From JBLRWS01 sp047921075 (GTDB taxonomy: Bacteria > Bacteroidota > Rhodothermia > Balneolales > Balneolaceae): 51,736 nt of DNA. Within the stretch, counting starts at the first letter, position 1. Every line of letters starts with the position of its first letter. Of the stretch, positions 35,648 to 42,548 are shown piece after piece. The translations under genes were made by a program, and so were the position numbers. The DNA is taken from assembly GCA_047921075.1 (NCBI GenBank), contig JBLRWS010000008.1, positions 1 to 51,736 of the forward strand. The letters run 5' to 3'. Under the pieces are notes generated by a model. The model worked only from the letters and a program-made list of their open reading frames with translations. It was not told where the DNA came from and did not search any database.

Positions 35648-36523
35648 TTACTCCAAACACTCCAACACAACCTCCCGAAGTAGGTCCGGCCGATTTGTAA
35701 AGATACCCGATACCCCTTTCCGAATCAGCTTCTTCATGCGGCCGCGCCGATTTACGGTATAGACCCACACCGGCACGCGATGTTTTTTTGCCTCACGCAG
35801 CCATTTGCTGTTTACCTGGCTCGAGTGCAGGTTCATCCCGTCGGCCCGGCAGGCGCGCACCTGATCAATCAGTCCGTTATCACGTGCCTGATCGCGATCG
35901 TACAACAGAGCGGCGGAAATTTCGGGTCCATAGGCTTTGATCTGTTCCACCGTACGGTAATCGAATCCGGAAAGAATAACGTGCCGCTCCATGCCGTGTG
36001 CCCTAACCAAATCCAGTACTTTTTGAACAACACCACCTTCCGGCTGATCGGTTATCGCCTCCCGTTTTATTTCGATATTGAGGCTGATCGTATCTTTGGC
36101 CCACGCCAACACCTCTTCAAGAGTGGGTACCCGTTCACCGGCATGGGCAGGAGAAAACCAGCGCCCCGCATCCAGTGATTGAATATGCTGCAGAGTATGC
36201 TCCATCACCGGCCCCGAGCCTGTTGTGGTTCGGTTCAATGTAGAATCGTGCAGCACCACCGGTACGCCGTCGGACGTAAGCGAAACATCAAGTTCGATCA
36301 TATCGGCCTTCATTTCATGCGCCAGCCTGAATGCCGTCATGGTGTTTTCGGGTGCATAATGGCTCGCTCCGCGATGGGCAATCACCGCAAAGGATGGGTG
36401 GGTACGGTGATAAAACCGGGGGGAAATGAGGGAATGCGAGAGCGGATCGGCAAGAGTATCCGACGAGGGAAACTGCTTGATGAGGTTCAAAAAAAGATGT
36501 GTGGGGCCGGAAAGCAGATTCAT
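35648..36523 (-). CDS. Glycerophosphodiester phosphodiesterase
   Basis: 291 residues. Hydrolyses glycerophosphodiesters to glycerol-3-phosphate and an alcohol. TIM-barrel active site: H50-R51 and E59 (AHRGASHYAPENT), E77 and D79 (IELDVS), H92 (VLHDSTLNRTT), E in LNIEIKRE; C-terminal VWVYTVN and GVSGIFTNRPDLL. The first 45 residues precede the barrel and look neither like a signal peptide nor a known domain; no later Met suits as a start before the active site. 24 bases after the small membrane protein gene and same strand. Confidence 0.92.
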   Translation of the reverse strand: MNLLSGPTHLFLNLIKQFPSSDTLADPLSHSLISPRFYHRTHPSFAVIAHRGASHYAPENTMTAFRLAHEMKADMIELDVSLTSDGVPVVLHDSTLNRTTTGSGPVMEHTLQHIQSLDAGRWFSPAHAGERVPTLEEVLAWAKDTISLNIEIKREAITDQPEGGVVQKVLDLVRAHGMERHVILSGFDYRTVEQIKAYGPEISAALLYDRDQARDNGLIDQVRACRADGMNLHSSQVNSKWLREAKKHRVPVWVYTVNRRGRMKKLIRKGVSGIFTNRPDLLREVVLECLE

Positions 36524-36547
36524 TGCGCTGTATGCTGCGGCTACGCC

Positions 36548-36892
36548 TCAGTTTTTATCATAAATAGCGCGCCGGATAGCCTGATTCAGCACCGTATCAA
36601 ACGTGTCGTATCGGCTAAAGGCGTGGTAAACCAAATAGACACCAATCATACTGGAAATACTGCCAATCAGACTCAAAAGCGCCGCAAGCCATAACGGCTG
36701 CAACAAACCCAGAATTGAAACAGCTACCACCAACAAGCCTGTTTTGATTTGCAGAATGCCCGCCACCAGCGGAATCCAAACCGAGTGGTGCGACCAGCGT
36801 GATTCAAATGCACCTTCCTCGCGATGAAAACTTGCTCCCTGTTGGGCCTGTTTTCTAAGTGCAGAGCTGTTATCTTTTGATTTATGAGACAT
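36548..36892 (-). CDS. Small two-helix membrane protein of unknown function
   Basis: 114 residues from the ATG at 36892 (MSHKSKDNSS); an upstream in-frame ATG would add a Cys/Arg-rich stretch running through the probable promoter region, so it is not preferred. A polar N-terminus (1-38) is followed by two hydrophobic segments (about 40-63 and 67-92) and a short charged tail (NQAIRRAIYDKN). No family recognised. Probably co-transcribed with gdpD; divergent from rlmB across 99 bases. Confidence 0.6.
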   Translation of the reverse strand: MSHKSKDNSSALRKQAQQGASFHREEGAFESRWSHHSVWIPLVAGILQIKTGLLVVAVSILGLLQPLWLAALLSLIGSISSMIGVYLVYHAFSRYDTFDTVLNQAIRRAIYDKN

Positions 36893-36991
36893 CGTAGAGA
36901 CCTCACGTTTTGTTGAGCGACACGAACATGATCTATTAGCTACTATACTATAGTCAGTATCCGCCAATTTCCAAAGTCATTTGATAAAATT

Positions 36992-37750
36992 GTGAATACT
37001 TCCACTCAATTTATATTTGGTATCCATCCGGTTGAGGAGCAGCTGCGCACACAGCCCGAAAATGTGGACAAAATTTACGTCCGCAAGCAGCTTGGCGGAC
37101 GGTCCATCTCCGCCATCTTTGATCTCGCTTCACAAAACAGAATTCCGATCACCGAGGTTCCGGCCAGTAAGCTCGTCGATTTGGTGGGTGATGTAAACCA
37201 TCAGGGAATTGCCGCAGCCATAGCCGAAGTGCCGTATGAGGAGTTCGACGATTGGCTCGATACGGTAGAAATCACGTCCACTACCGCTGTGCTTCTTCTG
37301 GATGAGATCGAAGACCCCCACAACTTTGGGGCCATTTTACGCACCGCTGCAGCCGCTGGAATAGCCGCGGTAATTGTGCCCAAACACCGGCAGGCTCCGG
37401 TTAACGCCACCGTGTTTAAAACATCGGCGGGCACGGCCGGGCGCATCCCGATCGTGCGAGCAGTGAACCTGAACCAGGCCATTCTCACACTCAAAGAGAA
37501 CCGCTTCTGGATAGCGGGACTGGATCAAAACGCCGGACAGACGATCTGGGAACAGACCTACGACGTACCCATGGCCTTTGTGATCGGCAACGAGGGGCGC
37601 GGTATGCGTAAAAAGACCGGGGAGCACTGCGATTTTCTCCTCTCCCTGCCGATGGCCAACGGTGTGGAATCGCTGAATGCATCGGTAACGGCAGCACTAA
37701 TGTGCTACGAATGGCGGCGCCAGCAAACTACAGGCAACAAGTCGTCGTAG
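36992..37750 (+). CDS. rlmB: 23S rRNA 2'-O-ribose methyltransferase, TrmH/RlmB family
   Basis: 252 residues, SPOUT methyltransferase. The N-terminal RNA-binding substrate domain (FGIHPVEEQL) is followed by motif 1 with N111 (DPHNFGAILRTAAA), motif 2 FVIGNEGRGM and motif 3 LPMANGVESLNASVTAAL, which form the trefoil knot. The RlmB assignment (Gm2251 of 23S rRNA in E. coli) is the best fit to the length and N-terminal domain; other TrmH-type targets cannot be excluded. Starts with GTG at 36992. Its stop is 12 bases from the convergent namZ stop. Confidence 0.88.
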   Translation: MNTSTQFIFGIHPVEEQLRTQPENVDKIYVRKQLGGRSISAIFDLASQNRIPITEVPASKLVDLVGDVNHQGIAAAIAEVPYEEFDDWLDTVEITSTTAVLLLDEIEDPHNFGAILRTAAAAGIAAVIVPKHRQAPVNATVFKTSAGTAGRIPIVRAVNLNQAILTLKENRFWIAGLDQNAGQTIWEQTYDVPMAFVIGNEGRGMRKKTGEHCDFLLSLPMANGVESLNASVTAALMCYEWRRQQTTGNKSS

Positions 37751-37762
37751 TACAGCTCCGTA

Positions 37763-39010
37763 TTATTCGTAGAGCAGGTAGGCGCGGCGGCGGGTGATGA
37801 AATCATCCAGTTCAAAATGTGGCTCTGCGCCTTGCAGCACCTCGTCAATTTCCCGGCTCCCGGTTAGGTTATATAGAAACCGGTTGGTTTCGGCTTCCGG
37901 GGTTGCATCCATCAGTTCGCGAAGAATTAACAGGCCACTTTCCAGCGGTTGGTACTCTTCAACATCGGTGATGGTGATGCGAATGCCACGGCTTTCCTGC
38001 CCTTCGTGTTTGGGCTGCACGGCTACTCCCGGAATTGCCACGGGCGTAAACGTTACACGCTCCAGGTTGGCACCTGCAATCTGTCTGCTAAGCTGCTCAA
38101 GCGTGTGGTCGGAAAGATCGGTAGTGGGTGCTCCCAACGTTAAAAAGGGATCGGATGTACCCCGCCCTTCAGATAGTGTGGTACCCTCTACAAAGCAGGT
38201 GCCCAGATAGACGTAGGCGTGTTCAAACGACGGCAGGTTCGGGGAGGGCGGCACCCAGGGGAGGCCGGTCTCCGGCCAGATCATCGAGCGGTTCCAGCCA
38301 CGCATCGGTATCACCCGAAAATCTGGCACCCCATCGGTTTGAAGCCACTGTTCGCCAATCATCATGCGCCCAAGTTCGCCCAACGTCATCCCGTGCACTG
38401 CGGGAATAGGATAGGGCCCCACAAAAGAACGAAAATCGTCTTCCATCATCCAGCCGCTTACATACTCTCCACCGGCGGGATTCGGACGATCGAGCAGCCA
38501 AACCGGCACCTCTGCATCGGCAGCTGCTTCGAGCACAAGCCCCAGCGTGGCGTGATAAGTGTAGAACCGCGCGCCCACATCCTGCATATCAAAGAGCAGA
38601 AGATCGATGTCGTGCATCATGTCGGGCGTGGGCTTGCGCGTGGCACCGTAGAGAGAGAAAACCGGGAGGCCGGTGCCGAGGTCAACACCGTCCTCAATGC
38701 GTTCACCGGCACCCGCCTCGCCGCGAAAGCCGTGCTCCGGAGCGAAGAGCGCCTGCACATCCACATCCAGAGCCAAAAGCGTGTCGAGCATGTGCACAGC
38801 TCCAATACGCGCAGTGGGATTCATCACCAGTCCGATGCGTTTGTCCTGCAGCTCGTGCAGATACTCATTAAGCAGCACCTGTGCACCCGTTTCGACCGCC
38901 GGCTCCTGCCCGGGAGTTGGCTGCGGCGCGCAGGCCGATAAGACCATAAAAATGGCTATGGCTGTGAGATGATAAAGCAGGTATCTGCCAGAACTGTACA
39001 TGTGGTTCAT
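37763..39010 (-). CDS. namZ: DUF1343 lipoprotein, exo-beta-N-acetylmuramidase NamZ-like
   Basis: 415 residues. Lipoprotein signal with lipobox LSAC (Cys27). DUF1343 family (YbbC); the Bacillus subtilis member NamZ is an exo-acting beta-1,4-N-acetylmuramidase releasing terminal MurNAc from peptidoglycan fragments. Typical stretches: IGLVMNPTAR, LFAPEHGFRGEAGAGE, PVFSLYGATRKPT, FDMQDVGARFYTYHATL, DRPNPAGG, WVPPSPNLP and EGTTLSEGRGTSDPF. Start at 39010; a Met three codons later is equally possible. It would work in the periplasm in cell-wall recycling. 136 bases separate it from pyrB. Confidence 0.87.
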   Translation of the reverse strand: MNHMYSSGRYLLYHLTAIAIFMVLSACAPQPTPGQEPAVETGAQVLLNEYLHELQDKRIGLVMNPTARIGAVHMLDTLLALDVDVQALFAPEHGFRGEAGAGERIEDGVDLGTGLPVFSLYGATRKPTPDMMHDIDLLLFDMQDVGARFYTYHATLGLVLEAAADAEVPVWLLDRPNPAGGEYVSGWMMEDDFRSFVGPYPIPAVHGMTLGELGRMMIGEQWLQTDGVPDFRVIPMRGWNRSMIWPETGLPWVPPSPNLPSFEHAYVYLGTCFVEGTTLSEGRGTSDPFLTLGAPTTDLSDHTLEQLSRQIAGANLERVTFTPVAIPGVAVQPKHEGQESRGIRITITDVEEYQPLESGLLILRELMDATPEAETNRFLYNLTGSREIDEVLQGAEPHFELDDFITRRRAYLLYE

Positions 39011-39146
39011 GCTATTTGGAATGATGCCGGGCCTGAGTAATAAGATACGATCGAAAGGGGGCGATATCAGCGAGGGCTAACGCTTCTTCATAAAAAACAA
39101 TCTGTCCGCGGGACGCCTGCTTTAGGGCGAAAACTATTCCACCGCC

Positions 39147-40091
39147 TCAAACTCTTACCCCGCCGCTCAACAAATACAACACCGCCATCCGCACCGCCAC
39201 GCCGTTGGTAACCTGATTCAGGATGACGGCACGGTCGCTGTCGGCCACATCGCTCTCCATCTCCACGCCGCGGTTGATCGGACCGGGATGCATCACCGTA
39301 AAGTTCGGGTATTTTTCGAGATGCTCCATTTTGATGCCGAATGTTTCGTGGTACTCGCGTATACTCGGAAAAAGATCGGTGCCGCCGCCTATTCGCTCCA
39401 TTTGAATGCGCAGCGCCATGGCAATATCACACCAACCTAACGTCTCCTCGAGGTTGTATGAGGCTGTTGCTCCAAGTGTTTCCACAAACAGAGGCATGAG
39501 TGATTTGGGGCCGCAGACCACCACTTCAGCGCCCAGTTTCGTCAGTCCAATAATGTTTGAGCGAACCACCCGGCTGTGGGAAATATCGCCGATGATGGCC
39601 ACCTTCTTTCCTTTCAGGTCGGGGTAAATCTGCTGCATGGTAAACATATCGAGCAGTGCCTGTGTCGGGTGCTCGTGGGCGCCATCGCCCGCGTTAATAA
39701 TGGCCGCATCCACACAGCGTGTAAGAAAATGGGGCACCCCGGGGCTTTCGTGGCGCGACACCACCATATCGATCTTCATGGAGCTGATATTGCGGATCGT
39801 ATCTTTCAGTGATTCCCCTTTTTTTGTACTGGATGAGCCGGCCGAAAAGTTCACCACATCGGCTCCCATCCGTTTCTGGGCCAGCTCAAACGAAAGCCGT
39901 GTACGCGTACTGTTTTCGTAGAAGAGGTTGACGATGGTCTTATCGCGCAGTGTGGGAACCTTTGGAACGGGGCGATCCAGCACTTCGCGAAAGGTTTTCG
40001 CCTGTTCCAGCACGTACCGAATATCCTCCGCCGAGTAATCGGCAAGGCCAAGCAGGTGTTTCTGGCCAAATGTGTACTCGCTGCTACTCAT
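39147..40091 (-). CDS. pyrB: Aspartate carbamoyltransferase catalytic subunit
   Basis: 314 residues from the ATG at 40091 (MSSSEYTFGQKHLLGLADYS), which overlaps the pyrR stop by 8 bases; a longer open frame upstream lies inside pyrR. It makes carbamoyl-aspartate in pyrimidine synthesis. Carbamoyl-phosphate site ENSTRTRLSFELAQKRMGADVVNF, then GSSSTKKGESLKDT, HPTQALLDMFT and MHPGPINRGVE. No regulatory subunit gene (pyrI) is adjacent, in keeping with unregulated class C-type or PyrR-controlled enzymes. Confidence 0.96.
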   Translation of the reverse strand: MSSSEYTFGQKHLLGLADYSAEDIRYVLEQAKTFREVLDRPVPKVPTLRDKTIVNLFYENSTRTRLSFELAQKRMGADVVNFSAGSSSTKKGESLKDTIRNISSMKIDMVVSRHESPGVPHFLTRCVDAAIINAGDGAHEHPTQALLDMFTMQQIYPDLKGKKVAIIGDISHSRVVRSNIIGLTKLGAEVVVCGPKSLMPLFVETLGATASYNLEETLGWCDIAMALRIQMERIGGGTDLFPSIREYHETFGIKMEHLEKYPNFTVMHPGPINRGVEMESDVADSDRAVILNQVTNGVAVRMAVLYLLSGGVRV

Positions 40092-40635
40092 CGCGCTCCT
40101 CCCCGGCATCAACCACATAGACCGCGTCTTCGCCATCCAGCTCTTTCACTTTCACCCGCACCTCTTCACGCTCATGAGTGGGTACGGTCATCCCCACGTA
40201 ATCAGCTGCAACCGGCAACTCGCGGTGTCCGCGATCGATCATACAACAGAATCGTATACTTTGCGGACGCCCATAGGCCATCAGCGCTTCCATGGCGGAG
40301 CGGACGGTGCGCCCGGTGTAGAGTACATCATCCACCAGAATCACATCGCGATTGTAAAGGTCGAACGGTATTTCTGTGATTTTTACCTCCGGCATTTTCA
40401 GCTTAGAGCGGTAATCGTCGCGATAAAACGTGACATCCAGCACACCAAAATCGAGACGCACGCCCTGCATCTCTTCCATCAGAGAGAGTACGCGTTTGGC
40501 GATATGTACGCCCCGGGTTTGCATACCGATGACGGCAGGGATGGACGGATCGTTGTACGGTTCGAGGAATTGATGGGCAAAACGCCTATACGTGCGCTTT
40601 ACATCCTCTTCGGTCATGATTTTTGACTGCTTCAA
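40084..40635 (-). CDS. pyrR: Bifunctional pyr operon regulator / uracil phosphoribosyltransferase PyrR
   Basis: 183 residues. The PRPP-binding motif VILVDDVLYTGRT, TRGVHIAKR, TFYRDDYRSK and DRGHRELPVAADYVG are diagnostic. In Gram-positive bacteria PyrR binds pyr mRNA leaders when UMP is high. I take the TTG at 40635 as start because the resulting MKQSKIMTEEDVKRTYRRFAH aligns end to end, from memory, with the B. subtilis N-terminus; the ATG at 40617 is the alternative. Coupled to pyrB by an 8-base overlap. Divergent from the MFS gene. Confidence 0.92.
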   Translation of the reverse strand: MKQSKIMTEEDVKRTYRRFAHQFLEPYNDPSIPAVIGMQTRGVHIAKRVLSLMEEMQGVRLDFGVLDVTFYRDDYRSKLKMPEVKITEIPFDLYNRDVILVDDVLYTGRTVRSAMEALMAYGRPQSIRFCCMIDRGHRELPVAADYVGMTVPTHEREEVRVKVKELDGEDAVYVVDAGEERDE

Positions 40636-40655
40636 CAGGCTGCCTCTGTTTATTT

Positions 40656-40719
40656 GTTGGTTGAAAATAAGAAATCGCCAACCGGCTCACCAACCGTATT
40701 TTTTGTTTTGCTTAGCAAA
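40656..40719 (-). promoter_or_regulatory. Repeats in the pyrR leader region
   Basis: CCAACCG occurs twice on the plus strand (40678-40684 and 40690-40696), 12 bases apart. The complementary GTTGGTTG is at 40656-40663. On the minus-strand transcript either GGTTG copy can pair with the CAACC near 40663-40659, giving two exclusive hairpins. A further palindrome, TTTGCT (40707-40712), T, AGCAAA (40714-40719), lies just upstream. No T-run follows, so it is not an obvious intrinsic terminator. Confidence 0.35.
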
Positions 40720-40738
40720 TCGATCCCTTTTTTCAGGG

Positions 40739-40768
40739 TTTATCCGGAAGCAGAACTCCGTACCTTTG
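40739..40768 (+). promoter_or_regulatory. Bacteroidota-type promoter of the MFS gene
   Basis: TACCTTTG (40761-40768) matches TAnnTTTG exactly. TTTA (40739-40742), 18 bases upstream, may serve as -33. The start codon at 40780 follows only 11 bases after the -7 box, so the leader would be very short or absent. Confidence 0.5.
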
Positions 40769-40779
40769 TCAGTATCTGC

Positions 40780-41964
40780 ATGAAAAGACCTTCGGCACAT
40801 ATCCTGTTCCTCATCGGAGCCATCGCAATGATTTCGCTCAATCTTCGTCCGTCAATTTCGGCGGTTGGGCCGCTTGTGTTCGAAATTCGTGCCGAGACCG
40901 GCCTTTCTAATACGTCGCTCGGACTGCTCACAACACTGCCGATCCTCTGCTTTGGACTGTTTTCTGTCTTTACACCACTCATTACCCGTAAAGCGGGTAC
41001 TGAGGGGACGATGTTCATCGCCCTGCTGGTGCTCACGGCCGGCGTATTCCTTCGGGTCGTTCCGTCTATCACTGCACTTTTTGCCGGCACCATCGTTTTA
41101 GGGATGGGTATCGCATCGATTAACGTTCTGCTGCCCGGTATTGTCAAAAAATCCTTTCCGCATCGTTCCGGCATGGTTACCGGCATCTACTCGGGGATGC
41201 TGGGTGTGGGTGCAGCACTTGGTGCAGGACTGAGTGTACCGGTTAGCATCGAGCTTGGCTTCGGCTGGCGGTGGGCATTGGGATATTGGGGCTTCTTCTC
41301 TCTCCTCGCGCTGTTGATGTGGCTGCCTCAGCTCAAGCAAACCATCCCCGTTATTCCCCGTCGCAGTATTGGTGCCTCGGTGAGGCGGTTACTCGGCAAG
41401 CCGCTGGCGCGCCAGATTACGCTTTTTATGGGGATGCAGTCCATCACCTTCTTCATTATCATCGCCTGGCTCCCCGAACTTTTAATCTCCCGCGGGTTTT
41501 CGCCGGGCGAGGCGGGATGGCTGGCCGGACTTTGTCAGGGCGCGGGTGTGCTGGGAACCTTTTTTGTGCCAAACTGGGCGGCTTCCCGGCCATCGCAACA
41601 GCAGCCTGTGGTTATACTCGTAATCGTAGAAATCGTTTGTATTGTTCTATTGATGGTACCCGGCCTCGGTTTCGCGGCGGTTTGGGTCACACTGCTTGGC
41701 ATCAGTATGGGTGGTTCATTTGGGCTGGCTTTACTGTTCATTGTACTCCGAACGGACGATACTGAATCGGCCAATGAACTCTCCGGCGTGGCCCAATCGT
41801 TTGGATACACGATTGCCGCCGCGGGGCCTGCCCTCTTCGGCTTTATTTTTGATATTGCTGGAAACTGGCTTGTGCCGCTGGGAATGCTGCTGATATTTAG
41901 CATACTGAAAATGGTCTCCGGATATCTCGCCGGCCGAAATCAAATTTTGGATTCGTATTCTTGA
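40780..41964 (+). CDS. MFS transporter, CynX/NimT family
   Basis: 394 residues from the ATG at 40780 (MKRPSAHILFLIGAIAMISLNLRP). The frame is open 126 bases further upstream, but that part contains the -7 promoter box and is not membrane-like, so it is excluded. Twelve hydrophobic segments; NLRPSISAVGPL in the first helix/loop is the hallmark of the cyanate/nitroimidazole transporter group (COG2807), and SMGGSFGLALLFIVLRT fits the same family. Inner membrane. The substrate is unknown; no cyanase gene is nearby. Confidence 0.87.
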   Translation: MKRPSAHILFLIGAIAMISLNLRPSISAVGPLVFEIRAETGLSNTSLGLLTTLPILCFGLFSVFTPLITRKAGTEGTMFIALLVLTAGVFLRVVPSITALFAGTIVLGMGIASINVLLPGIVKKSFPHRSGMVTGIYSGMLGVGAALGAGLSVPVSIELGFGWRWALGYWGFFSLLALLMWLPQLKQTIPVIPRRSIGASVRRLLGKPLARQITLFMGMQSITFFIIIAWLPELLISRGFSPGEAGWLAGLCQGAGVLGTFFVPNWAASRPSQQQPVVILVIVEIVCIVLLMVPGLGFAAVWVTLLGISMGGSFGLALLFIVLRTDDTESANELSGVAQSFGYTIAAAGPALFGFIFDIAGNWLVPLGMLLIFSILKMVSGYLAGRNQILDSYS

Positions 41965-41981
41965 ATCAATAATCGAATAAA

Positions 41982-42542
41982 ATGGCTCATAAAGCTTTTT
42001 TTCTGGATCGGGACGGCACCTTAAACATAGACTATAATTTTGTGCACCGCCCCGATGAGTGGGATTGGTGCGATGGCGCCGTGGAGGCGTTGCGGTGGAT
42101 TCACGGCAATGGATTTAAGATTGTGGTGGTAACCAACCAATCGGGTATTGCACGGGGGCGGTACACCGAAGAGGATGTGCAGCAGCTGCACCGATGGGTC
42201 GATAAGCAGCTCTCGCCGATCGGTATTTCGATCGATCGCTGGCTGATGGCGGCTCACCATCCCAACCATGATCCGGAGCTTCGGTATCCGCCGGAAGACC
42301 GAAAGCCGGGAACCGGTATGTTTCTGAAAGCGGCCGAAGAGCTGGATATCGACTTCCAATCATCCTTCATGGCCGGCGACAAACTCTCTGACCTAAAACC
42401 GGCTGTTGAGCTGGGAATCACCCCCTTCTTTATTCAGTCCCGCCATGAAAAAAATCAGGATAAGGAGTGGCTGCACCGGCATCAAATTCCGATTCACAGA
42501 ACACTTTGGGAAGCCATTCAAACCCACCTTATTTCAACCTGA
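41982..42542 (+). CDS. gmhB: GmhB-like HAD phosphatase (zinc cysteines missing)
   Basis: 186 residues. HAD-superfamily phosphatase with nucleophile and acid DRDGT (9-13), TNQSGIARGRYTEE, DRKPGTGMF and GDKLSDLKPA, the pattern of D-glycero-D-manno-heptose 1,7-bisphosphate 7-phosphatase. In the E. coli enzyme a loop CPHHP...CDCRKP binds zinc; here the matching segment reads AAHHPNHDPELRYPPEDRKP, so all three cysteines are absent. Other heptose genes (gmhA, hldE) are not in the window, and histidinol-phosphate or other sugar phosphates remain possible substrates. ATG start 17 bases after the MFS stop. Confidence 0.8.
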   Translation: MAHKAFFLDRDGTLNIDYNFVHRPDEWDWCDGAVEALRWIHGNGFKIVVVTNQSGIARGRYTEEDVQQLHRWVDKQLSPIGISIDRWLMAAHHPNHDPELRYPPEDRKPGTGMFLKAAEELDIDFQSSFMAGDKLSDLKPAVELGITPFFIQSRHEKNQDKEWLHRHQIPIHRTLWEAIQTHLIST

Positions 42543-42548
42543 TCGGGG

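Noticed and set aside
40084..40136. Longer pyrB start inside pyrR
   Set aside because: The extra 15 residues do not resemble aspartate carbamoyltransferase N-termini; the ATG at 40091 gives a standard start and a typical short overlap.
40654..40779. N-terminal extension of the MFS transporter
   Set aside because: The extension contains the TACCTTTG promoter box, and the ATG at 40780 starts directly before the first membrane helix.
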